Shown here: one piece after another, positions 39,150 to 50,138 of the stretch
Layout of the letters: each line of letters opens with the position of its first letter
Numbering within the stretch: the first letter of the stretch is position 1
DNA from: Ophthalmolycus amberensis
Lineage: Eukaryota; Chordata; Actinopteri; Perciformes; Zoarcidae
Length of the DNA stretch: 64,000 nucleotides
Direction: 5' to 3'
NCBI GenBank assembly: GCA_024529925.1
Contig: JAFEUB010001103.1
Location: 835,001 to 899,000 of the forward strand
Notes under the pieces: generated by a model
Databases searched by the model: none
What the model was told of the DNA's origin: nothing
What the model saw: only the letters and a program-made list of their open reading frames with translations
Made by a program: the position numbers and the translations under genes

Positions 39150-40273
39150 CTCCCGTCTTCCATATCTTTCGATTCTCTCCGTGCTTCTTCCGGTGCCCCT
39201 CCTTCCTTTATTTATGCCTGCAGATTCACTTTGTTGTGCTTTTAGTGGCTGGGTTTGTAGATGGAGCAGATGCTGGAGCTGATATTCCCTGATCCTGCAG
39301 CGAGCAGAGATAAGAGCAGATTTATGCCGGAGTGAGGGAGCATGGGAGTAATTGCTGAGGCTTTGATGATGCGGCTGAGAGCACTCGTGTACCCTCGGCT
39401 TCTTACTAACAAGGACATCCTCGGATTCAGCAGTATGTCTCCCTGGGTTTAAAGAGTGCGCGTGTGTGTTTTTCTTGGTGTACATCTCATGTTGCCATAG
39501 GTCCAACAGTGCTCCCTGGGGTGCAACGCTTCCTTTTTCTCCTCTGTGTGCACGTGTGTGTACATTAGTTTTGAATATTCTTGCATCTATTGTTTTAAAG
39601 GCGTGTCACAATTACAGCTTTATGTGTCTCTGTGTGTGTGTGAGAGGGCATTACACACTACAGGCCTCCTCCGGGAATTTTTATGGTCCCTGTATTTATA
39701 GCTGCAGAGACTCACGCTCAGCTGAGAACATATGACATAATCGGGATGACAGATAACATTCTATCTGCAGATAAGGTTATCTCAATGTGGTTTTCTGTGG
39801 TTCAGATGCGTATATTTTCCCAGGAACAGATCACAGCAGCTGCTGGATTTGAAATAAACGGCTCGTTCGGAGGATGTTTCTCTACAGTTGTTATGAGGAC
39901 TGGAACTGCATGCAGGGCCTCTGTGCTTGTTCTCAAAATATAAATCTACAGTCGTTCCACCGCACCTGCTCGGGGAGAGGAGGGGGGAGGGAGGGGGGGG
40001 GTTTGCAAAGGCAACGCTGCTGAGGGAGTTGGGGCTACCTTATTCTGTGCTCTGACCAGCTCTCCGGACTCTTAGCGGCTCTCTTCGGCTGAGCTTCGAA
40101 AGAGAAGTGGATCATCTGTCCAGTGTCCCCGAGTGATGATGTCACTGAGGACATGTCAGTGACACCAGGCGGCCACAGTGACATGTTGATCCCAGGGGGC
40201 TTTGGAGCCTGACCCGGCTCTTGACTGATGCAAGTAGGCTCAGATAGGAGAGATAACTTTGTGAGGCATGCAA

Positions 40274-40308
40274 ACACACACACACACACTCAGGATCACA
40301 CACATCGC

Positions 40309-40343
<35 letters not shown>
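40274..40343. repeat. Interrupted (CA)n microsatellite
   Basis: Two CA arrays (about 40274-40288 and 40312-40342) separated by about 24 bases. Confidence 0.9.
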
Positions 40344-40346
<3 letters not shown>

Positions 40347-42434
40347 AATCTTATCTTTCGGCCTGCCCTGGCCGTCACCCTGGGCCTGCCTGTTTTTCTC
40401 AGGGGGCCCATGACGGATTCCAACTCGGTGGAGTCGTGCGAGGCTATTAGCTGTGCCTGGAGAGCCACTTTGAGGAGTATCTACTGTTGGGAGAGGGGTG
40501 ATAAGTGGAAGATCATTAGAGGCCCTGAGCCGGAGCCAAATAGAATAAAATGGCGCACGCCACAAGATCATAACGCTGGCCAAAAATCTGTAAGGACTTC
40601 TCGGGATCAAATGAGACGCGAAATCCCTCCGTATCATTTAGCGACAATAATTTCCCTCTCTGTGTCAGCTCTGGTGGACGACTCGCTTCGGTTCCAATCA
40701 GAAACCGGGCAGAGAGACACACTTTGAAATCCACACCGCACACATAGCTGCCAAGAAATGCATGTAGCAGTCAGAAAATAACAGGCCGGAAAACAGAATC
40801 ACACATGCCGTGCAAACACACACACACAAACACACGCACACACCACTTGAACAGGAGCTTGTTGACCATCACACAGCCACGGACTGTGAAGAAGGGGGGG
40901 TGAGGGAGGGGTGTAGAGGAGGGGGGGAGAGCTCACAGAGGTCGCTTTGAAGTTTCTATTCAGGTCTTTGTCCCATTCAGGCTGCTGGCAGTAGACATCT
41001 CTACTAGAGGCCTGGCCCCTCCCACCGCCACACCGTCCCCTCACACACTCAGAAAGAGAAGACGGCACGTCCGCAGGTCCTGTCCATCACGCGGGCCTTA
41101 ATTAGAGGGGATTCGAATGCCCCCTTTTGTGCCCTCCTCACTCTCGCTCCCTCTTTCTTTAACCTCCCCCCCCTCCCCGCACACCCTCACTCATTTCAGT
41201 CTCTTTTCATCGGCTCCCACCCTCTCTTTTTCTCCCATTCCTCCCTTCTCTCCCCTAACCCTTTTTTTCACTTTTGTTGCCCTCATTTTCTTGGCAGGGA
41301 GCGAGGCACCTCTTCAGACGTCCTCTCCTCTATGCCTTGAGCCCCTTTATACCCCCCCCCCCCTTCTTCTGTCTCTCGCTGCCCCTTCCTCCCAGACCCA
41401 GTCTGGAAGCTGAGTGTGACCTAATGTTTGACAGACAAGTAGCCTTGGAGAAAAGACTCATCTATCAGAGGCTTGTAATTCTATTAGAATAGACAGCCCC
41501 TCCCCCCCCTCCCCCAGGCCAGCATTTGGCATATTCTCTCCATCAATTTAGCTCTTCTCTAAACCCTCCGGGCGACCGGCCTACGAAATGCAGTTTACGC
41601 CAACAAATAATCACAGCGAGTTAATAACGTGTGTGTGTGTGTTTCTGTGTCTGGGTGCGTGCGTGACCTAACTTTCTACCGATCTTTTTTTCTTCGTGGG
41701 GAACTGTTGAGCGCTTTGATATTAAGCATCAAAGTACAATTTCTCTTTTCAAATTCTAATCTCATCCAAGAGGCTGAAAACCCAAAAAAAGAAGCTCTGA
41801 TTCAGGGAACTGTGGTGAGTTAAGATAGGAGGATCACAACCAGCCACTAATCAGGATTGTTATCAAGATCCCCAGATGTTTATATGTAGACAAAGATGGT
41901 TACACGAAACATCTATTGTCGTGGCTTGTTATCAGACCTAATTACTGATGTGAGAGACGAGGAGACGAGAGACGAGGAGAGGAGAGGCTTTGCTTACGTC
42001 CCCTGCTGGGATGTTAAATCGAGGAGGATATGTTTAGCGCAGATTGTTATTTGTCTGTAATCAGCGCCTTCCTGTCAGTCATGATGGCTTGAGATGAGTA
42101 AATGAGAGGAGGTGGAGTGAAGCAAGAGAAGGAGACGAGAGAGGAGGAAGACGTCTGGACAGCAATCAAGGCGGACCACAAGCAGGAAATGTAAGTTTTG
42201 CGGACGCCCCAGCTGTTGTGTTTGGCCTCGCTGCCGTTACAGTCAACAATCAAAGCAGCAGGAACGGCTCATACGACAACTTTTCAAGTGGCAGGCCCCG
42301 AAAATAGTCCGTTTACATTACTGTTTCAAACCGGCCCAGTGTTTGGAGTGAATCCATGTTGTTTGTCTCTCTGTTTCCTTTAGTGGACATTTTACTGTGC
42401 GTGAGACGGACAGGAAACATGCTGTTTAGTGCTT

Positions 42435-42460
42435 GTGTGTGTGTGTGTGTGTGTGTGTCT
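42435..42460. repeat. (TG)n microsatellite
   Basis: About 13 TG units. Confidence 0.9.
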
Positions 42461-43114
42461 GCCTGCCTTTGTGAGGACGTGTTGTCTCAGTGGTTAATGG
42501 CTGTTCGATATTGATTACAGCTGGAGACATCCGAGTCACATGTTCCTCGTCCTCTCCAGATAACGAGGGTTAACCACTTGACCCCGTGCATGCCAAAGGG
42601 GCTCCGCTCATACCCGGATCCATAGCCCAGTGCCGAAGCCACGTGTTCCCGCAGCTCCACGGAGGCCGCAGCCCCTCTGGTCCCGTAGATCACGGCCGTG
42701 TCCTTGAGCCGCACCAGAGGGAAACGCGCCAGACTTCATTAAGGGCAGATTAAAAGCAAAAGGGGAGGCCACTTTAACTGTGATTTATCTTCACTGTGAG
42801 GTTGCTGGGTCGACTGCAGGACCGCAGCGGCTTCATCCCGGAATGATGATGTCATGGCTTCAGTGTTTGCGAAGTGTAAATAGCAGGTTGGGAAGGAACC
42901 ATGTCCTCGGCAGCAGGGTTCATCTTGGAGTATCACAGAGCGGAAAACAAAACCCGTAGAGAATCACTGGCTGTTCTCCAGTTCAGAGCTGAAACAAATC
43001 AGTGGACTATTCAGAGAATGTGCATCTGCAACCATCTTTACTATAATTGATGATCATTTTAGTCAATTATCTCTCTAAATGAGAGTATTTCTCGCTTGCT
43101 TCTCTTATAAACTC

Positions 43115-43620
43115 TCAACTGTTGAAATTTGGTGCAGACGTTTGTGGTCCCCAGAGGATGAATCCGCCTGACTTTTGGTGATGCCCTGTTCTCTCCACTA
43201 GCGCCACCATGAGGTTGACATTTCTGGTTTTCGGTGAAATATCTGGACAATTATTGGATGGATTGCCATTACATTTTAGCATAGCTATTCATGGTCCCCA
43301 GAGGAGGAATCGTCCTGACTTTGCTGATTCTCTAACATTTCCTGGTGTGCCACAGGCAGGTCAACGTTTTCACTTGTTTTGTGAAATATCTCAACATCTA
43401 CTAAAGCAGATAGATTGGCACAACCTTTTGTACAGATATTCGTGGTTCCCAGAGGATCAATCTTTACAACTATTGTTATTTGTGCTCCCTGAGGTTGACA
43501 TTTATGTTCAAATGTGAAGGGAAACATCTCTAACAGCTATGGGATGTCTGGCCATAACAACATTGGATGCACACATTCATGTCCCCCTCAGGATGAACTG
43601 CCAAAAACTTTGGTGATTAT
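43115..43620. repeat. Diverged tandem copies of a dispersed fish repeat
   Basis: Phrases recur along the segment: GTCCCCAGAGGATGAATC and variants at about 43147, 43294, 43447 and 43586; GAGGTTGACATTT at 43210 and 43491; and GTGAAATATCT at 43235 and 43381. The unit is about 140-150 bases and the copies are strongly diverged. The wording resembles a widespread percomorph repeat often seen in introns. No coding capacity. Confidence 0.75.
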
Positions 43621-44148
43621 CATTAATGAGAATAATCTTTAGTTGCTGCCTGACTCCATTTTAAGTCTGAAGAGCGTCAGTGTATGAGCTTCTGTGGTAT
43701 CAAAGTACATTCAGGCTATTTATAGAGGAACTAATCACAGCCACCTATACACATTAACATGATGACCTCATTCCTTGGAAATGCCACTATCTCATAGGTG
43801 GCGGTCTGAGGAGGGGGGCATAAATCAAATTCCCTTCCGTGTATGTGTGACAGAACATGAAAGCTACGCTCAACACTCTCCTTTGTCCTTACATGTACTG
43901 CACTTTGTAGAGCTTTTATGTCTGTGTCGAATAACGCGGACGGTCCAATATCTCCATAATCCTCTTGTGCTGTATATGATGATGTGTTCGTCCTCTGCCA
44001 CGTGTGCTGTTGTAAAAGATTAGTTTTGACTTTGCTCCTCAAGGCAAGCGTCTGAGTTGTGTATTGTGCTTGGCTAACAGTGTGTTTTGGAGTCCGCTGC
44101 TTCCCAGGCTGTGGTTTGATGAAACTCTTACAACAGCAGCACGGTATG

Positions 44149-44180
44149 TCCACCATCATCATCATCATCATCATCATCAT
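44149..44180. repeat. (CAT)n trinucleotide repeat
   Basis: About ten CAT units. Poly-His or poly-Met frames across it are artefacts. Confidence 0.9.
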
Positions 44181-44626
44181 GGGGCCATGTTCCTATTGAC
44201 CGCTCGGCTTCGGCCCCTCAGCTGTGGCACTCGTCAAAGTTGTACACAGGAGGCGTCTTATTGGCCCGCAGCCGATCGGGGGGGGGGGGGTCTATCTGTG
44301 CTGATTGGCCACCGAGGTATCAGGTATCCCAGACGTCCCCTGCCGTCAGACGGGTACACATGCCAGCTCTGTGGCAACTGGCCCGTGTTTGCTGTTACTA
44401 TGACAACAGTCAGCCGGCTTTTAGTCCGGCTTCTGGGGATGCAGCAGCGGTGGCAAACCTCCAGCAGCACTTGAAGCATAAAGAACGACTATTTGACCTC
44501 TGCAAACCTTTTCCCTTCTCCATGCAAATATAGGTGAAGCTGAGCCAGAAAAATCACCACTCTGATGCAGCCTTGACACTCCAACCTCTGCGGCCCCACG
44601 TTATCACTGCCTCAAACACACATGAA

Positions 44627-44627
<1 letters not shown>

Positions 44628-44653
<26 letters not shown>
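44628..44653. repeat. (CA)n microsatellite
   Basis: About 13 units of CA, followed by TATATA. Confidence 0.9.
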
Positions 44654-44659
<6 letters not shown>

Positions 44660-44954
44660 AATACTTTCAGATAATTAGAGTGCACACCCATCTGGGTTTG
44701 ACGCTGATATTGATGAGCTCATTGTTTCCACAAAGATTTATGGGCTGACGAGGCACAACGGGATGTAATAAAAAAAAAATGTAAAAAACTTCAGGAACCA
44801 TAAGACATGTCTTAATGTCTCCAATTATATTGAATCCAACCTCCTGTATTCCATGAATCGATTTCATCACAACCATTAGGGGGCGGCATTGATTGAATAC
44901 ATGCACCAAAATTAAGAGAAAGTCTCCTTGTCCCCCTCCCTCCATCTCTCTGTA

Positions 44955-44962
<8 letters not shown>

Positions 44963-45039
<77 letters not shown>

Positions 45040-45057
45040 CACACACACACACACACA
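44963..45057. repeat. (CT)n(CA)n compound microsatellite
   Basis: About 22 CT units pass directly into about 25 CA units with one interruption. Confidence 0.95.
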
Positions 45058-45794
45058 AAGGGAGCACAGACATGGACATGATCAATTATGTGTCAAGCAT
45101 TTCTTCCTCAATGAATGAATGGCCCAATGACTATCGGCTACCGACCGTCTATTGTCTATTGACACTGGAGACTAAGTTCTCATGCAGTTCATTATCCCTA
45201 AAGGGGACAACTAGAAAGAGATCCAAAGAGACCATCAATCATCATTCCTTTCACAGAGCAGACAAGGAAAGGACCGAAATAACAGATACTGTAATCCTAT
45301 ACAGTACGTTCTAAAGATTATGTCAACAAAGAGGGTTTTAACCTGTAAGTATATTTATAGAGAGAAAATATGACAAATGCATACATCCTACCTACCACAG
45401 ACATTATAATTCCCTGAGGCTTATATTACATGAATGTTATGGCATACATGTTTAGTACAGGATCTCCAGGGACTAGCAGGTCCTGGGCTTAAGTTTAAGT
45501 TTTTTCTTTTCTTTTTCTCCACGAGGCACTTTTACGCACACGCTCCAGTAGACTATCACGCTCGTTTCCTCGGCCTCCACAGCTTTCAGTGTGACGAACA
45601 ACTCCAAAGTCCAATTCAATTTGGGTCGATGGCTCGGGCCGAGGTGGCGGTGGGGGTGGAGATGCGGGGGTCAACCCAATAAGAGACTCCCTCCTCTATA
45701 GCTGCCTCCTCACCCCCCCCCCCCTCCCTCCCCAAACCCCATCCACGTCCCCATAAATGCCTTTTCGCTTCCTGCATCCAAAGTCGGACAGAGC

Positions 45795-46940
45795 GCTGTG
45801 ATTGGCCGCGGCCCGCACTGTGGGCCGTCCCCCCCACATCGCTCTCCTCTTCAGCTCGGGTTACAGTTGAGCTCGAGCTGCTGCACTCACCGGATCGCGG
45901 AGAGTGTGTGACACGGTTTTAAAAGAAGAAGAAGAAGGAGAAAAATACACCGGCGTGGAGATGTTGGCGAGCGGATTCGGAGCCACCCAGCGGACCGGTA
46001 GACACGTCTGACCTCCCCTCGACACTTTATTTTTTCCTCTCCACCGAGCAGCGGCGAAACACGAGGGAAGACGTGCAGTTTATTTACGCACCGGCCAACG
46101 CAGCATGTCCCGGGCGGACTAGAGAGACAGAGAGAGAGACGCGACCCTGCTGGAGCGCAACGCGCACGCGGAACGGCGCTGAGAGCCCCACTAGGAATAT
46201 TTACAATAGGAGACTCGGTTCGCTTGTGAAGAAGAAGAGCAAAGGTTGGAGAGGAGGAGGAGGAGGAGGAGGAGCGAAAGATAACACTGTGGAATGAAGT
46301 GGACCTCGGGATTCCCGGCGTGCTGCGGAGTTGTGACTGATGGATGAATGTGGCCATCTGTAGGCTAAATACGGCGACAGGTACAGACACCATCGGGAGG
46401 AGAGAAGCTCTGACAAAGACGCGGCGCAGCGCTTCATCGGCAGCCGCATCGCTAAACTGTGTCTCCGAATAAATAACACAAAACTGTGCGAGTGGTTGGA
46501 TCTGTCTCGTCGCACATGAGATCGCATCGTTGACGACTTGTCTCGACGCGTAAGAAGGTCGCGAAGAGCTGTTTTTCGTGTCTCAGCCACAGGTCAACCA
46601 GGACACTCAGCGGGCTGCTCGCCTCCCAGATCCGATCGAGAACCCGGGTGGGGGGTGAAGCTCCGTCGCACGTCCCTGCGGTCAGTTCGGACAAGGACAT
46701 CCGGGAGGGGATCTGGAGCAGATTCATTTTTTTAAATAAATAAAAAAAGGAGAATAAAAAGGTCTGACAGAAGGACATGTATCTGATAACGACCTCACAT
46801 GCTCCCGACTGATCGCTGCTCACCTTCCCACCGGGCGAACCACAGATAGAAAAGGCTGCCAAAGGCGCACCGCCGTCCGACGCTCTGAGATCCTCGGCTC
46901 GCTTGTCCGCGTACACACACACGCACACACACCGATCAGA
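45795..46940 (+). promoter_or_regulatory. efnb1: Promoter and long 5' leader of the ephrin gene
   Basis: This GC-rich, CpG-containing block begins with an inverted CCAAT box (ATTGG at 45801-45805) beside CCGCGGCC and runs into the ATG at 46941 without an evident intron. It contains several upstream ATGs (for example 45961 and 46104) with short frames, plus a GGA-rich stretch at 46250-46275. Where transcription starts is unknown, so how much of this is leader is inferred. Confidence 0.5.
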
Positions 46941-47056
46941 ATGGCGGGACTCGGTTGTTGGAAGTATTACCTCTGGATCTTTATTTTAACGTGCAGGTCG
47001 GCGTTAACCTCGGCCAAGTCGATGGAGACTATAATCTGGGGCTCGCAGAATTCCAA
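46941..47056 (+). CDS. efnb1: Ephrin-B, probably ephrin-B1: first coding exon only (partial)
   Basis: B-type ephrins are membrane-spanning ligands of Eph receptor kinases that guide cell sorting and axon growth. This exon encodes 38 residues plus two bases. A signal peptide with hydrophobic core YYLWIFILTC is followed by AKSMETIIWGSQNSK, which lines up with the human EFNB1 start AKNLEPVSWSSLNPK. The exon ends AA|GTAAGT, exactly the K|F phase-2 boundary that ephrin genes share. The AKSME wording favours efnb1 over efnb2, but WKY and NSK also occur in ephrin-B2, so the paralogue call is not certain. The receptor-binding domain exon was not found in the following 17 kb and must lie beyond the window. 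Confidence 0.75.
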
Positions 47057-48230
47057 GTAAGTCTCGTATTTCATTTTGTACCGGCACGCCAAAAAAACTC
47101 AGTGTGTGTGTGCGTGCGTAACGGAGGGCTGACATTACTGGGACAAAAAAAGTTGCTATTGTGTGCAAGCTGTGTTAAATGTTCTGTTAAATGTGGTACT
47201 TGGAAAAAGGGAACATAAATGCGTTTGGTTGTTGGCTAATTGTCATTCCTGCGCCGCACAGTTTCGTGTTGATTTATTTCTCAGCGGGGGGGATCTCCCA
47301 ACTCTATAGAAACCCAGTGGGCGCAGGCTTCGACAATATGCATTAGGCCTCGCTGTAATGTATTGTTAATTGTTGTAATTTATGGCTATTACACGCCCCT
47401 GTTTATTACCAGATAGAGGGGGCAAAGTCTGCCGGGGCACTTCACTTCGGCTTATCTCGGAGTTCGTGTGAGTCAGTCCATTTCTTCCCGTCAGTTTCTT
47501 GTAATTGGTGACATTACCTGAGTGGATGACGCAAGTCGTGGAAAGCATTCAAGGTGTGGTCCAGTTCACTGGATCCGGGACCTCTCGGGGGGGGGGGGCT
47601 CCCATGGCTCCCTGTGAGGGCCACGCTGAGTCCCAGTTCTCCCCAAGTTTGACTTTGAGTTCGTCCCCACAAATCTGTGGGATGAGGTGGTTTTTCACAT
47701 ACCAAGAGTCGAGGAAGTGCTTCGACAGATATTCAAAATGTTCTCTGTTTTCCTTTCTGGCTCGGATCCAGTCTCATTTTTTGGGTGCACGTTTTCTCAA
47801 AAGCGAGCAGCTGAAGCCAGACTCCTAAAGATTCATTTTATTCCCATCAAAACAAGTATAAAAGTGAGCCCAGACGTGCTGATAATAAAATACGCTCTGG
47901 TAACAATTATCACCCACTTAGACTCGACTCCCACATTTGCATGGTGTTGGAAAGCATTCATAAGGGGAAAATAAACTAAAAGGGAGAGAGAGAGGAAAAA
48001 AACCCTCTCTCTCTCCTCTCTTTCTCTCTCTCTTTCTGTGCGGTGCCGAGCCGAGGAGCTGACCTTCATTTGAGCTCACTGCACCGAGGGTTTATGGAGA
48101 GTAGCTCAACCAGCTTATAACTAGAACTTACTCATTCAAGTGAATCCATGATTCATCCTCCAAATGTCAGGTGCCACAGGAGCTCGTTGTGCAGTCAGTA
48201 GGTATGAATATTGCTGCCAGGTTCACTGGA

Positions 48231-48258
48231 GTGTGTGTGTGTGTGTGTGTGTGTGTGA
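48231..48258. repeat. (GT)n microsatellite
   Basis: About 13 GT units ending GTGAGTGTG. Confidence 0.9.
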
Positions 48259-49152
48259 GTGTGGCCTGGTCCTAATGGTGAGACTACTACGGCCCATCAG
48301 CTTTTATTTGAATATATGGCTGCAGAGGTAGTGGAACAATGAGCCTTATCAGACACAGATCTGACACACGTGCACTAAAACCCCAAAAAAAAAAACCACA
48401 CTGTGTGTCAGTCATGGGCAGACAAATGGAGAAAAAAGAAAGAGGGGAGACATTTATTGATTGATGATGTCACCTGCTGGGGAATGTCTTAGAAGGTTGC
48501 CACGCCGGTTTAGGGACTGGGAAGATCATTTCTCCATGTGTTCCTCCACTCCGCTCCTTGTTAAACCCCCCCACCACCACCGCCGCCGCCGGCCCGATAT
48601 TTCATAAAGTTCACAGTGGAACAATAATGCACTCTGCAAAGTGTTCCTCGCAACCTCATTATCCTGCTGCTCTGCGCTTAGAAAACAAAAGACAATTATC
48701 GTGCCGTGTGCAGGCTTTCGCAACAACAAAAGACAAACCTGTTTTTCTCCTGAAATGTATCTGTCAGCAGCGGCGTCTGAGAGGCAATAAAAAGAAAAAA
48801 AAAAGAAAGGGGGAATACTTTGTGCAGCAATCAGCATCTGTCTTCACTGTTTGTTGTTTTAAACTCCATCTCTCTGCCTCCTCCTATATTACTGCGCAGT
48901 GATAACACACAGAGAGAGAGAGAGAGAGCTATAGAAATGTACAGTACACTATCTGGTGACTTATCTAGATTTATGATGTCTTACTTCCTGTTCTCACTTT
49001 GGGGAGCACTGCTGCCTCAGCTAATAAATTAATCTGGCCCTCTGCTTGCACACTGTACCACATGCACACCAAATATAACAATACCAGTGCCTCCCTACAG
49101 GCCATGAGTTATGAGACAAAGTGTAGGAAACCAGCAGGCTTGGACCACTACG

Positions 49153-49176
49153 GTGTGTGTGTGTGTTTTCTTTCTT

Positions 49177-49207
<31 letters not shown>

Positions 49208-49219
49208 GCGTGTGTGTGC
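49153..49219. repeat. Interrupted (TG)n microsatellite
   Basis: Two TG arrays separated by TTTTCTTTCTTTATA. Confidence 0.9.
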
Positions 49220-49680
49220 CTCAGAGTGTACCTGTTGTTGTGGATTTCCATGCGAGGATGCCATCACTCCCGCTCCTCCATTATCAATAACCGGGGTTTG
49301 CGTAATTGATTTCCTCCCAGCGTGCTTGAACAGGCAACATATATCATGGCCGCCTAGAAAGAAGAGGAAGAAGAAGAAACATCCCGGAGTTTTACGTTTT
49401 CTGCTGCAGGGTGTATCGGACCTTTTTAAAAAATATATTTGATTTGAGGCCGGATGAGTGAAATGGTGAAAGGGCGGCGAGGGCGGTATTCAGGGTGGAG
49501 GAGCAGCCGAGCAGAAGGAGGCCGGATGTGTCAACGTCCTCGGCCGGTGAAGAAGCGTCGAACATTTGATCAGAGCAAATCGGATTAGTTCTCATTTAGC
49601 TGAGTGGGATTACGCCCGAAAATGTCACTTTGTTATGACCGATCACGTCCCATCGGTATGGCTGAGGCGAGCACCTTATA

Positions 49681-49682
<2 letters not shown>

Positions 49683-49745
<63 letters not shown>
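49683..49745. repeat. (AC)n microsatellite
   Basis: About 31 uninterrupted AC units, the longest CA array in the window. Confidence 0.95.
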
Positions 49746-49746
<1 letters not shown>

Positions 49747-49925
49747 CATGCTAAGGAATTCTGCAGTGACGCCAATTTAATGATAATCTGACAAGGTTGC
49801 TGTGAGTGGTTCCTGCACGTCCTCTAACCCTCCTTAGCTAATATTTAGCTCGTGGCCTGTAGCCCCCGCTGCCTTGTTTGCAGCAGCTCAGGAGACAAAC
49901 AAAAAATGATGGAAGGAGGGCGAAA

Positions 49926-49929
49926 CCCC

Positions 49930-49961
<32 letters not shown>

Positions 49962-50101
49962 ACACCGGCCCCACGGGTCTGGCCGGGAGTCTGCTGCACT
50001 GGTGTTGAACTCCTCGCGTTTCGCCGAGGCATGGAAACAGTTTTGCAGACATTTCTTGGCCCCTGCGTTGGGGTTTGAAGCCCACAAAATACCATAACAG
50101 G

Positions 50102-50132
<31 letters not shown>

Positions 50133-50138
50133 GGGGGG
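49926..50138. repeat. C25-A10 run and nearby G23 run
   Basis: C at 49926-49950 followed by A at 49951-49960, and a (GT)n-G23 run ending at 50138. Both lengths are likely to be uncertain in the assembly. Confidence 0.85.

Larger units (their letters stand above)
35011..45790. other. Gene-free intergenic region between stag2 and the ephrin gene
   Basis: 10.8 kb without a coding exon that I can support. It holds microsatellites, purine- or pyrimidine-rich stretches, and one dispersed fish repeat at about 43115-43620. The stretches between repeats, for example 36400-37200 and 37400-37900, have balanced composition and could hold enhancers of the neighbouring ephrin gene, but that cannot be judged without alignment. 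Confidence 0.5.

Noticed and set aside
43115..43620. CRISPR-like array because of regularly recurring phrases
   Set aside because: Copies are diverged, the unit is about 140 bases, there are no spacers, and the genome is a vertebrate one.
44149..44180. Histidine- or methionine-repeat protein
   Set aside because: A (CAT)n microsatellite without surrounding coding sequence.
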